DNA of 11,541 nt from NCBI GenBank assembly GCA_031266895.1, contig JAISAD010000146.1:1-11541 (forward strand). Direction: 5' to 3'. This document shows positions 1 to 7,700 of this stretch, one piece after another; position 1 is the first letter of the stretch, and every line of letters begins with the position of its first letter. The DNA is from Bacteroidales bacterium (GTDB lineage: Bacteria > Bacteroidota > Bacteroidia > Bacteroidales > WCHB1-69). The notes under the pieces were generated by a model, which was given only the letters and a program-made list of their open reading frames with translations, was not told the origin of the DNA and searched no databases. The translations under genes were made by a program, and so were the position numbers.

Positions 1-1295
1 GCTGCCATGACAACAGAATCTTCCTTGCACAGTTTTACGGATTGCATTGCAGGTGCATGTATTTGATTAACAAATTCTTGTATTTCATAACGCAAACCGT
101 CGCCGTTGAATTTGTAAAAGTATTTCATTGTTTGATTCACGTCCTCATAACGCAGTTCAAAATACTCTGTTTTCCACCACGGCGCAGGGACATAAGCATA
201 TCCTTTTGTTCCGCTGACAATCAATTCACCTTCGGTCTTAACACCCAGCCCCACCTTAAATCCTGCTGTAGCTCTTTCATATTCTATTATCGCCTTTGTA
301 AAATAATCTATGCCGTTTGCCATTTGAGGATAAAAACGAATGTCTTTCCAGTTCGTGCCCAACAGTTTGATTATCGGCAACAGTACATAAGACGATAATT
401 CCGTCATACTTCCGCCTGCCTGTGAAGCGTCCAATTCTCTTATACTTCCGTTCATCAATTTTGTAAATGAGGCATCCACATCTTTTATTGTGCCAATAAC
501 TCCGCTTTTAATAATTCCTATAAGATGCAAAAATGCAGGACAATAAGCAGTTTTTATTGCCTCCATCAACACCAATTTTTTTTGCTTTGCCAAATCGAAC
601 ATTTCCAAACATTGAGCAACAGATAAAACCATTGGTTTTTCGCATAATACATGTTTGCTGTGCTCTAAACACAGCCGAATATAATCGGCATGCGTCAGAT
701 GCGGCGATGCAATATAAACAGCATCCGTTTTTGCAAAAAACTCATCAATATTGTCTGTGTAAAAATTAAGTTCACAAGCATGAGCAAATGTTTTTGCCGA
801 TTCTGTATGCGGATTATATACACCCTGTACGTCAATTCCGCTTACAAATTTTGCCTCAGGAACAAAACGGCGGGCAATACGTCCGCTGCCTATGATTCCC
901 AAACGTATTACAGGATTTTGCTCATTGCGTAGTCCGGTAGAAGAAATTCCTTTGGTGCGTTCAAGATAAACGACCTTGCAATAATCTGCCAAATAATCAA
1001 ACTTACCACACCAATCCGACCCTATAGCAAAAATATTGACTTTATATTTTTGTATATCATTTACTTTCTGTCCCTCATATTCTTCTACAATTATTTCGTC
1101 AGCAAAGCCCGTATTTTTTACGTCTTCAATACGTTGTGCAAGCGAGCGGAGAACATTCAATTTACCTCTGCTTCTGTCATAGTTTTCGCTTGTAACGCCA
1201 ACAACGAGATAATCGCCTAATGCTTTAGCCCTGCGAAGCAAGTTAAGATGCCCCTCATGCAACAGGTCGAACGTACCGTAGGTAATAACCTTCAT
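1..1295 (-). CDS. TagD-like cytidylyltransferase fused to Gfo/Idh/MocA-family oxidoreductase (3' end outside window)
   Basis: The minus strand is open from ATG 1295-1293 to the left edge without a stop, about 431 codons, so the C-terminus is missing. Residues 1-125 resemble glycerol-3-phosphate cytidylyltransferase (TagD): GTFDLLHEGH at 7-16 carries the HxGH nucleotide-binding motif, GSDWCGKFDYL lies at 92-102, and RTKGISST at 113-120 matches the family's RTEGISTT signature. Residues from about 130 form a second enzyme: a Rossmann start GIIGSGRIA at 133-141 and CEKP at 218-221, whose lysine is the usual catalytic one in Gfo/Idh/MocA dehydrogenases. The two domains are joined with almost no linker. 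Known TagD enzymes make CDP-glycerol from CTP and glycerol 3-phosphate. I infer that this protein makes and redox-processes a CDP-activated polyol or sugar for a surface polymer, but the substrate cannot be read from the sequence. The start overlaps the stop of a small upstream frame (ATGA), which suggests translational coupling. Confidence 0.88.
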   Translation of the reverse strand, partial: MKVITYGTFDLLHEGHLNLLRRAKALGDYLVVGVTSENYDRSRGKLNVLRSLAQRIEDVKNTGFADEIIVEEYEGQKVNDIQKYKVNIFAIGSDWCGKFDYLADYCKVVYLERTKGISSTGLRNEQNPVIRLGIIGSGRIARRFVPEAKFVSGIDVQGVYNPHTESAKTFAHACELNFYTDNIDEFFAKTDAVYIASPHLTHADYIRLCLEHSKHVLCEKPMVLSVAQCLEMFDLAKQKKLVLMEAIKTAYCPAFLHLIGIIKSGVIGTIKDVDASFTKLMNGSIRELDASQAGGSMTELSSYVLLPIIKLLGTNWKDIRFYPQMANGIDYFTKAIIEYERATAGFKVGLGVKTEGELIVSGTKGYAYVPAPWWKTEYFELRYEDVNQTMKYFYKFNGDGLRYEIQEFVNQIHAPAMQSVKLCKEDSVVMA

Positions 1296-1456
1296 CGCCA
1301 AACGTTTTTCTTCTCAAAAGCAAAAATTACCAATCCATTCCCGAATCTATAATGAGCAAAGGTATGCACTTCTGATAATTGTTCTATAACAGCTTGCAAA
1401 CCTTTATACGCCCTGCCTACAATCAAAGTACAATCCAATAAATTATATTTCAACAT
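1292..1456 (-). CDS. Small 54-residue hypothetical protein overlapping the fusion gene
   Basis: An ATG at 1456-1454 opens a 54-codon frame that ends with TGA at 1294-1292. It shares four bases (ATGA) with the start of the cytidylyltransferase fusion. The product begins MLKYNLLDCTLIVG and ends FAFEKKNVWR. It has one cysteine (Cys9), no signal peptide and no obvious membrane helix, and it alternates hydrophobic and charged residues like a small soluble domain. I do not recognise a family. An in-frame TAG lies three codons before the ATG, so it is not simply the tail of a longer open frame, although it could be the remnant of a decayed gene. The stop/start overlap, the same strand and an upstream -7 box favour a real coupled gene. 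Its short length and lack of a Shine-Dalgarno sequence keep the call tentative. Confidence 0.45.
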   Translation of the reverse strand: MLKYNLLDCTLIVGRAYKGLQAVIEQLSEVHTFAHYRFGNGLVIFAFEKKNVWR

Positions 1457-1542
1457 AATCTGCTATTTTCAATTAATAACTGTGTCAATTCAAAAATCCT
1501 CTTTTAGCATACCTATTTAACCCTTCCTTTACTTTCATTCCG

Positions 1543-1550
1543 CAAAAATA
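1543..1550 (-). promoter_or_regulatory. Predicted -7 box for the minus-strand small ORF/fusion operon
   Basis: Read on the minus strand, 1550-1543 is TATTTTTG, an exact match to the Bacteroidota -7 consensus TAnnTTTG. The nearest upstream TTG at a plausible distance is 1576-1574, with a 23-base spacer that is slightly long. Transcription would begin near 1537 and leave a leader of about 80 bases before the small ORF at 1456. Confidence 0.5.
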
Positions 1551-1591
1551 CAATAAAATACAATGTAAGTAGCCAATAATGAAAAAAATCG

Positions 1592-1599
1592 TATTTTTG
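1592..1599 (+). promoter_or_regulatory. Predicted -7 box for the DUF2147-DUF6029-Omp28 operon
   Basis: TATTTTTG at 1592-1599 matches TAnnTTTG and lies 30 bases before the ATG at 1630, a normal leader length for this phylum. I see no clear TTG at the expected -33 distance. The identical box on the opposite strand lies about 40 bases away, so the two operons share one divergent control region. Confidence 0.5.
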
Positions 1600-1629
1600 C
1601 AATCTACTTTACTATAACAAATATTACTC

Positions 1630-2073
1630 ATGATGAAACTATGCAAGATCTTAGCACTATGGATGCTGCTTTTAGCCCAATGCGGGCTGTCGGGACAAAC
1701 AATTATCGGCAAATGGAAAACTATTGATGATGAGACCGGACAAGTCAAATCCGTAGTCGAAATTTACCAAAAGGACAACAAATATTATGGGAAAATTGTG
1801 AAACTTGTTAATCGTCCTGCTAATGAACCGAAAGACCCTGTTTGCCTGCCTTGTAAAGATTACCGCAAAAATCAAAAGATTATCGGTATGGAAATTATTA
1901 CCGGCCTGCAATACAATTCCAAAGATAAAACCTATACAAATGGCAAGATTTTAGACCCCGAAAAGGGCGAAGTTTATACCTGCAAATTGTGGCTTGATAG
2001 CAATGGGACGCTTAAGGTGCGTGGATATGTGGGCATTTTTTATCGTACCCAAACTTGGCATCCAACGGAATAA
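1630..2073 (+). CDS. DUF2147 family exported protein
   Basis: This 147-residue protein begins with a signal peptide: MMKLCK, then a hydrophobic stretch to about residue 20. Cys18 follows Leu-Ala-Gln, which is a poor lipobox, so signal peptidase I cleavage near 21-23 seems more likely than lipidation. The mature part starts GKWKTIDDETG at 27-37 and continues with YYGKIVKL at 52-59, a DPVCLPC stretch with a CxxC at 72-75, and GYVGIFYRTQTW at 132-143. These are hallmarks of DUF2147, a small beta-rich family of exported proteins with no firm biochemical role. Two ATGs stand in tandem at 1630 and 1633, and either could be used. It is the first gene of an apparent operon, ending 13 bases before the DUF6029 gene. 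The CxxC could form a disulfide outside the cytoplasm. Confidence 0.87.
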   Translation: MMKLCKILALWMLLLAQCGLSGQTIIGKWKTIDDETGQVKSVVEIYQKDNKYYGKIVKLVNRPANEPKDPVCLPCKDYRKNQKIIGMEIITGLQYNSKDKTYTNGKILDPEKGEVYTCKLWLDSNGTLKVRGYVGIFYRTQTWHPTE

Positions 2074-2086
2074 CTGAACGAAATAT

Positions 2087-3829
2087 ATGGCAAAAAAGAG
2101 AAAATTAACTTACCTGTTAGGAGCTACGGCAATCTTATTCATGGTTACCGTTTTGGGGGCGTCGCGCCTGAATGCGCAAATTGCGGTCGGTAATGGCAAA
2201 ATCAGCGGCGAATTTGGTTTTAGCGGCATGTACTATATTCCCGATTCGCTGATTGGCGCACGCGCGGTGGAGTCCAAGTTCAGAGCCAATACATTCCTGA
2301 GTCTCCAATACTCTAACGGCGGTTTTACGGTAGGCGCACGCTACGAATTTTACCTCTATCCGCTTATTGATTTTGAAGACATAGGCTATAAGGGACATGG
2401 CTTGACCAATTATTTCGCCGATTATAGAAACAGTTTTATACAGGTTACTGCCGGCACATTTTATGAACAGTTTGGCAACGGTCTTACTTTGCGCATGTAC
2501 GAGGATCGACAATTGGGTGTGGACAACAGTCTGACGGGCGCTCGCGTACGTATTACTCCATATAAAGGTATATATATCAAAGGATTAGTAGGATTGGAAC
2601 GCAATAATTTTGATTTCAAGCTGGATGACCGCAAGGATTATGTGCGCGGCATTGACGCCGAATTTTCCTTTTCAGACATGTTTCCTGTCATTAGCGAAAA
2701 GGGCTTTACGGCTATTATAGGCGGTAATTTTGTGAGCAAATATGAAAAAGCTGTTGACAAATTTATTACCATATACCCCCATATTGACACCCTGAAACAG
2801 GATGCACAAATAGATTTGCCGCAAAATGTGGCCACCTGGGCAGCCAGAGCTGCTTTGGGCTATAAAGGATTCCGACTTGAGGGCGAATTTGCCCAAAAGG
2901 AGAACGATCCTAACGAATCCAACCAATATATCTACAAAAAAGGAAATGCTCTCTTTCTGTCGGCAACCTATTCCATGAAAGGACTCGGCGTATCAGCCTC
3001 TTTTATCCGTGCCGATAATATGGACTTTCGCTCGCAAAGAGCCGCCCAAACCATTACATCGCTTTTCGCAATCAATTACATCCCAGCCATAAATCGGCAA
3101 TATTCCTATCAGTTAATTGGCAATTACGGCTACGCCAGCCAGCCCAATGGACAGATTGGAGCGCAACTCCAAGTCAACTATCAAATTCCGAGAAAAACCA
3201 AAGTCGGAGGACAATACGGTACCGACATTACTTTTAATTTCTCTCGGTTTCACGATATTGACAAAACGCCGGTCCCAATGACTGATTCGCTTGGAACGGC
3301 TTCGGGAACAGACGGTTATAAATCCAAATTTTTTAAATTCGGAAAAAATTTGCTTTATCAGGATATAGGACTTGAACTGAGTCGCCGCTTCGACAAGCAC
3401 TGGAAGCTGATTCTGGCCTACAATTTCATCTCCTATAATTTGGAATTGCTGCAAGAACACGGCAAGATGTTTTTCGGGCACAACGTAGCTGCCGACCTCA
3501 CTTGCAAAATCAACTCCAAACACGCTTTGCGTCTTGAGTTGCAGCATCTCTACGCTAAAGAGGATACCAAAAGCTGGGTTTATGCCATGTTGGAGTACTC
3601 TATTTCGCCCCATTGGTTTATCTCAGTGGGCGATCAGTACAACTACGGCAATGCCGATAAAGATATGCGTATTCACTATTTTAACGTTACCGGCGCCTTT
3701 GTTACCGGCACTACGCGCATAGGCCTCTCTTTCGGCAAAACACGTGAAGGGATTCTCTGCGTAGGCGGTGTTTGTCGCTCGGTTCCAGCTTCTTACGGCT
3801 TGGGATTGACAGTAAACACTACTTTTTAA
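2087..3829 (+). CDS. DUF6029 family outer-membrane beta-barrel protein
   Basis: This 580-residue protein has a basic N-terminus (MAKKRK), a hydrophobic core to about 25 and a likely cleavage site after LNA at 28-30, so it is exported. The mature chain is built of alternating hydrophobic and polar residues with many aromatics, and it ends in phenylalanine (LTVNTTF), as outer-membrane barrels recognised by BamA usually do. The stretch GNGLTLRMYEDRQLG at 130-144 and the overall layout resemble the DUF6029 family of Bacteroidota, whose function is unknown. I infer an outer-membrane location. The gene follows the DUF2147 gene by 13 bases and precedes an Omp28-like lipoprotein gene by 30 bases, which suggests one envelope operon. 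It could be a porin-like channel, or a barrel that holds or exports its neighbours; the sequence does not decide. The family name comes from remembered similarity. Confidence 0.82.
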   Translation: MAKKRKLTYLLGATAILFMVTVLGASRLNAQIAVGNGKISGEFGFSGMYYIPDSLIGARAVESKFRANTFLSLQYSNGGFTVGARYEFYLYPLIDFEDIGYKGHGLTNYFADYRNSFIQVTAGTFYEQFGNGLTLRMYEDRQLGVDNSLTGARVRITPYKGIYIKGLVGLERNNFDFKLDDRKDYVRGIDAEFSFSDMFPVISEKGFTAIIGGNFVSKYEKAVDKFITIYPHIDTLKQDAQIDLPQNVATWAARAALGYKGFRLEGEFAQKENDPNESNQYIYKKGNALFLSATYSMKGLGVSASFIRADNMDFRSQRAAQTITSLFAINYIPAINRQYSYQLIGNYGYASQPNGQIGAQLQVNYQIPRKTKVGGQYGTDITFNFSRFHDIDKTPVPMTDSLGTASGTDGYKSKFFKFGKNLLYQDIGLELSRRFDKHWKLILAYNFISYNLELLQEHGKMFFGHNVAADLTCKINSKHALRLELQHLYAKEDTKSWVYAMLEYSISPHWFISVGDQYNYGNADKDMRIHYFNVTGAFVTGTTRIGLSFGKTREGILCVGGVCRSVPASYGLGLTVNTTF

Positions 3830-3859
3830 CTGAATATAGGTATTTAAAAAATATAAAAC

Positions 3860-4738
3860 ATGAAAAGAAATATCGTTTTTTTTGTAATTTTAATCTGCCT
3901 CTTTTGGGGATGCGATAAAATAGAAAAGCCTTACATGCATCTCAATGATACCAAAGTAGAACCGCTCTCTGTGGCAAAGTTCGATTCAATTGCCGGAACA
4001 TTTAATGCGAGTGGAGTTTATCGCAAATTTCTCTTTGAAGAATTTACCGGCTCCCATTGTACCAATTGTCCCGATGGACACCAAACATTAAGAGATTTGA
4101 AAACTGTTTTTGGCGATACCATGATTATTGTGGGGATTCATGCCGGTTCTTTAGCCGAGCCAAATTATGAATATCCTTACGAGTTTAGAGTTTCCGAGGG
4201 TTTGCAGCTCTATACGGATTTCGGAGCTTCATACGTCCCTTTCGGGGTACTTAACCGCACCCGCTACAATGGAAACAGTGTGATTATTCCACCGACTTCC
4301 GGAAAATGGAAAAGCACGATTCAACAACGCGACAAGAGCGCTCCCTGTGCTGCTGTTCAGATTGTAAATCAATACGATAATCAACGACAGATGCTCGTAT
4401 CCAATGCAAAGGTTACGATGTTACAGGATTATCCCAATCCGTTATACATTGCTTTCTATATTATTGAAGATAAGATTATTAAACCTCAATTAAATCATGG
4501 AGTTCGTATTCCCGATTATGAGCACAGTCATGTATTGAGAGGCTCCATGAACGGCGTTTATGGAAAGCCTTTGAACGGCACAGGCATTTTAGCCAAAGAT
4601 TCCGTCTGTTTAATGGCCTGCAAAATCAGCTTTTACGAGAAAGACTGGGCAAAAGAAAATTGCCAAATTGTGGCTTTTATAAGAGACAACACCACCGGAG
4701 AAATCCTGCAAGTGGAAGAGAAAGACATCCAAAATTAA
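3860..4738 (+). CDS. Omp28-family outer-membrane lipoprotein with CxxC
   Basis: The protein has 292 residues. MKRNIVFFVILICLFWGC is a lipoprotein signal with Cys18 as the probable lipid-bearing residue; the lipobox (FWGC) is loose but acceptable in Bacteroidota. After a linker, LFEEFTGSHCTNCPDGH at 58-74 is the signature of Omp28-related proteins and places a CxxC at Cys67 and Cys70. Omp28 was named from a Porphyromonas gingivalis surface antigen, and the region looks like a thioredoxin-type fold. A redox or disulfide role is an inference. It is the last gene of the three-gene envelope operon, 30 bases behind the DUF6029 gene. Its stop lies 6 bases from the stop of the convergent protease gene, with no convincing terminator between them. 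Confidence 0.85.
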   Translation: MKRNIVFFVILICLFWGCDKIEKPYMHLNDTKVEPLSVAKFDSIAGTFNASGVYRKFLFEEFTGSHCTNCPDGHQTLRDLKTVFGDTMIIVGIHAGSLAEPNYEYPYEFRVSEGLQLYTDFGASYVPFGVLNRTRYNGNSVIIPPTSGKWKSTIQQRDKSAPCAAVQIVNQYDNQRQMLVSNAKVTMLQDYPNPLYIAFYIIEDKIIKPQLNHGVRIPDYEHSHVLRGSMNGVYGKPLNGTGILAKDSVCLMACKISFYEKDWAKENCQIVAFIRDNTTGEILQVEEKDIQN

Positions 4739-4744
4739 AAGAGA

Positions 4745-6577
4745 TTAATCACTGATTATTATTTTCTGAGTGATAATTTCGTCTCCACAGAAAATTCGCA
4801 CTACATAACTTCCTGCTGGATAGTCTGCCGTGTTAATTGTTATGACAGAATCATTCTCGGAAGTTTCAAAAACTTTTATTCCCAACAAATTGTATAATAC
4901 TGTTTTGGAAGCCGATTTTCCTTGCAAATCAATATACAATAAACCTTGTGCCGGATTGGGATAAATTTTCACTTTTTCGCTTGAAGGGGAGTTAATCTGA
5001 GTGCGGAGAAAATGGATTCTAAAAGTCATCGAATCGCTGCCTGAATGACTAATGCTGTCAATATAAATGTTGCCGCAGGGGGAGTTGTCAGACAGGAAAC
5101 AGGGCGGGTTGCTGCTGTCGCTAAATCCGGAACGAAACAGTGCACTGAAATAGGCGGAAACAAGGAGGCCCTGGGTCTCATTATTATAAGCATAGGGGCG
5201 AAATATATAAACCTGGTCGGGAGGCCCCCCGCCATTACCATCGATTGTCGTATTTACGCGATAGAAAATTAATCCGGTTCCAGGGGTGTTACTTTCATAA
5301 ATCTGACCGGTTTTTTTTCGATATTCTACATAAATATATTCGTTGGGGTTGTTAGGCAAAGCGATTTTGTAGCCGATATTATGTCCAGGCGTTCTATCCC
5401 AAATTTGGTAAACCGTATAGGTGCCAGCAGTCGTAATTTCGGATACGGGTTCTATAAATTGTCCGTAAGTTTCTGAAATAAATACCGTTGACGATTGCGG
5501 CGGAATAGTATTCTCAGCCATTATATCCCACCCTCCTACTGGCGTAATACTGTTGTTTTCATAGCGATAAAGGTCAGGCGCACCGAGCGTATGGTAAGTT
5601 TCATGTATCAGCACACTCTGTTTTCCGTTTCCCGTACCGAGCAAATGATTTTCCAAAATCAGGTTATAATCGTAAACGCGTACGCCGTTCAGATAATCTT
5701 CCGTGTGAAACAGTGACCAGCGGTGTGGCCAAAGCAGCGCACGCCAATCGCCAACATTGCCTTTTATTACAAAGCAAATATTATCTACCAAGTTATCTCC
5801 ATTATAGTCCAATTGCGCCGTGCTAAATTGTGCCTCTATCTGACTTTGCACTGCCAGCAGTGCATTATGCAACAAAAACTGTTCCCGTTTGGAGCGTTCT
5901 TCATAGTCTGTATAACCGATAGGATTAGTCGTTTGGTCGTAGGGTTGATAATAGGCGCGTACGTTGGTATCCTGGTAAGAGAGAATAAGTGTATCGGTTG
6001 TTTCGGGGAAAAAAGTGGAGATAATATGAAATTGACCGTTGGAAATATCTCTGTAATAGCTATACAGTGATTGTCCTTTTGCGGTATCGTTGAAATAAAT
6101 TTCGACATTTTTACGGATTCTGGTATATTCCGGTTCATCTGCAAAACGAATATAAATCACAATATTATTTAATGTACCAGTGCGGGTATTAGTGCCGTTG
6201 AGGGGTGAAAAGGATTTTTTTTGTTTGGGAGTATTATCCCAAAACTGCTGTCTAATAGCAGTTTTCAGGGAGGGAGAAATATCCTGGTTAGGGGTTAATC
6301 CAAGCGTCGTGGGGTCAACTGCGCCAACACGATAACCGGATGGAAGCAACGAGTCGTTGCGCACGAAGGCGTACATCACCCAGCCGCTTTGCGGATCGCG
6401 GATAAGGGTATAACCGGCAGAATCGCATACACGCTGATAGTATTCATCACCGGTAACAAAACAGTGTATCTCCGTACCGTCTGGTTGAGTTACTGTAACA
6501 GGACAATGTTCAATCCATGCTGCCCAAAGTGCAGTATTGCAAAGCAGAAACAGGAATACAATTGATAGTTTTTTCAT
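4745..6577 (-). CDS. Secreted M6-family zinc metalloprotease with T9SS type A sorting domain
   Basis: With the start at 6577 the product has 610 residues and opens with a clean signal peptide, MKKLSIVFLFLLCNTALWA. An alternative ATG at 6607 adds ten residues, overlaps gpmA by 29 bases and spoils the signal, so I reject it. The catalytic domain carries HETYHTLGAPDLY at 325-337, the HExxH zinc motif with the downstream GxxD expected in M6 (immune inhibitor A-like) peptidases. It is followed by GGWDIM at 348-353, a plausible Met-turn. DYNGDNLVD at 258-266 looks like a calcium-binding loop. Residues from about 535, beginning KVKIYPNPAQG, form a C-terminal type A sorting domain that directs substrates through the type IX secretion system to the cell surface or outside. 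The start codon lies one base after the gpmA stop, so it is almost certainly co-transcribed with it. Its target protein is unknown. Confidence 0.92.
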   Translation of the reverse strand: MKKLSIVFLFLLCNTALWAAWIEHCPVTVTQPDGTEIHCFVTGDEYYQRVCDSAGYTLIRDPQSGWVMYAFVRNDSLLPSGYRVGAVDPTTLGLTPNQDISPSLKTAIRQQFWDNTPKQKKSFSPLNGTNTRTGTLNNIVIYIRFADEPEYTRIRKNVEIYFNDTAKGQSLYSYYRDISNGQFHIISTFFPETTDTLILSYQDTNVRAYYQPYDQTTNPIGYTDYEERSKREQFLLHNALLAVQSQIEAQFSTAQLDYNGDNLVDNICFVIKGNVGDWRALLWPHRWSLFHTEDYLNGVRVYDYNLILENHLLGTGNGKQSVLIHETYHTLGAPDLYRYENNSITPVGGWDIMAENTIPPQSSTVFISETYGQFIEPVSEITTAGTYTVYQIWDRTPGHNIGYKIALPNNPNEYIYVEYRKKTGQIYESNTPGTGLIFYRVNTTIDGNGGGPPDQVYIFRPYAYNNETQGLLVSAYFSALFRSGFSDSSNPPCFLSDNSPCGNIYIDSISHSGSDSMTFRIHFLRTQINSPSSEKVKIYPNPAQGLLYIDLQGKSASKTVLYNLLGIKVFETSENDSVITINTADYPAGSYVVRIFCGDEIITQKIIISD

Positions 6578-6578
6578 A

Positions 6579-7325
6579 TTATTTCTTAGTTTGATTAGCG
6601 ACTTCATCTATTAATTTTTGCAGAATTTTGGGGTCGGCTAAAAAATAGTCTTTAATGAGGTTCATATTATTGTCAAATTCAAACACATAAGGGATTCCGG
6701 TAGGCATATTGAAACCCACGATATCGTTTTCGGATATGTTTTTCAGATATTTGATAATGCCACGTAAACTGTTGCCGTGTGCAGCCACCAGCACTTCGCC
6801 ATGTTTTTTCAACATGGCCGAGATATTGCTTTGCCAATAAGGCACAATACGGTTAACGGTGTCAAGCAGCGACTCTGTTCCGGGCTGTGAACCGGCTTCG
6901 GTGAGGTCAGCGTAGCGCGGATCAAAACGGGGATGATGCGGGTCGTCGGCAGGAATAGCCGGTGGCTGCACATCAAAACTGCGCCGCCATAACTGTACCT
7001 GCTCTGCCCCATATTTATCCACCATTTCGGTCTTATTCAAACCCTGCAAAAAGCCGTAATGTTTTTCGTTCAAACGCCACGTTTTTTCTACCGGAATCCA
7101 CAATAAATCCAGCTCCTCCAGCATATAGTTAAGGGTTTTTATGGCTCTGGTAAGCAGCGAGGTGTAAGCATAACGAAACTGAAACCCTTTTTCCTTTAGG
7201 GTTTTACCAGCCTCACATGCCTCTTTTACGCCACGTTCGCTCAAATCTACATCAGTCCAACCGGTAAATCGGTTTTCCTGATTCCATGTACTTTGTCCGT
7301 GCCGAACTAAAACTAATTTATACAT
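6579..7325 (-). CDS. gpmA: 2,3-bisphosphoglycerate-dependent phosphoglycerate mutase
   Basis: This 248-residue cytoplasmic enzyme interconverts 3-phosphoglycerate and 2-phosphoglycerate in glycolysis and gluconeogenesis (EC 5.4.2.11). The phosphohistidine motif LVRHGQSTWN lies at 6-15, with His9 as the residue phosphorylated in the cycle. TGWTDVDLSERG at 21-32, LLTRAIKTL at 57-65, NEKHYGFLQGLNK at 86-98 with the catalytic Glu87, and AAHGNSLRG at 181-189 with the second active-site His183 are all intact. The length fits the dPGM family (about 230-250). It starts 19 bases after panD and ends one base before the protease start, so it appears to sit inside a mixed operon. Confidence 0.97.
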   Translation of the reverse strand: MYKLVLVRHGQSTWNQENRFTGWTDVDLSERGVKEACEAGKTLKEKGFQFRYAYTSLLTRAIKTLNYMLEELDLLWIPVEKTWRLNEKHYGFLQGLNKTEMVDKYGAEQVQLWRRSFDVQPPAIPADDPHHPRFDPRYADLTEAGSQPGTESLLDTVNRIVPYWQSNISAMLKKHGEVLVAAHGNSLRGIIKYLKNISENDIVGFNMPTGIPYVFEFDNNMNLIKDYFLADPKILQKLIDEVANQTKK

Positions 7326-7344
7326 AATATTTTATTTTAATGAT

Positions 7345-7689
7345 TTACAACTTATTATCTGCTTTAGGAAATACTATCCAGGGCTTAAAATTTTTAGCTT
7401 CTTGAAAATCCAAACTGCAATAAGATAAGATGACTACAGTATCGCCCACCAGCATTTTGCGGGCTGCCGGCCCGTTAAGACATATCACGCCGGAGTCTTT
7501 TTTACCCTTAATGACGTAAGTTTCCAATCGTTCGCCATTATTCATGTTAAGTACATGAACTTTCTCATTTTCAATAAGATGAGCTGCTTCCATCAGATTT
7601 TCATCAATGGTAATACTGCCCACATAATGCAAGTTAGCTTCGGTAACTGCCGCATGATGTATTTTAGACTTTAGAATTTCAATTTGCAT
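7345..7689 (-). CDS. panD: Aspartate 1-decarboxylase
   Basis: The 114-residue proenzyme decarboxylates L-aspartate to beta-alanine (EC 4.1.1.11), the precursor used by PanC. The self-cleavage site is visible as Gly24-Ser25 in LHYVGSITID; Ser25 becomes the pyruvoyl cofactor at the new N-terminus of the alpha chain. NGERLETYVI and LNGPAARKMLVGDTVVILSY are the conserved core, including the NGPAA loop. It is a little shorter than the E. coli enzyme (126) but nothing essential is missing. It begins 11 bases after panC, so the two beta-alanine/pantothenate steps are co-transcribed. panB and panE are not in the window. Confidence 0.97.
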   Translation of the reverse strand: MQIEILKSKIHHAAVTEANLHYVGSITIDENLMEAAHLIENEKVHVLNMNNGERLETYVIKGKKDSGVICLNGPAARKMLVGDTVVILSYCSLDFQEAKNFKPWIVFPKADNKL

Positions 7690-7700
7690 CGGATTATCTT

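Noticed and set aside
1485..1748. 87-codon minus-strand frame across the divergent promoter region.
   Set aside because: It is mostly antisense to the DUF2147 gene and runs through both predicted promoters; only a hypothetical 17-codon tail could matter.
4748..4774. ATCACT/AGTGAT inverted repeat near the convergent stops, a possible terminator.
   Set aside because: The stem is only 6 pairs with a 15-base loop, lies inside the protease coding end and has no clear T-run.
6578..6607. Longer N-terminus for the M6 protease starting at 6607.
   Set aside because: It overlaps gpmA by 29 bases and puts ten extra residues before an otherwise clean signal peptide; the ATG at 6577 fits better.
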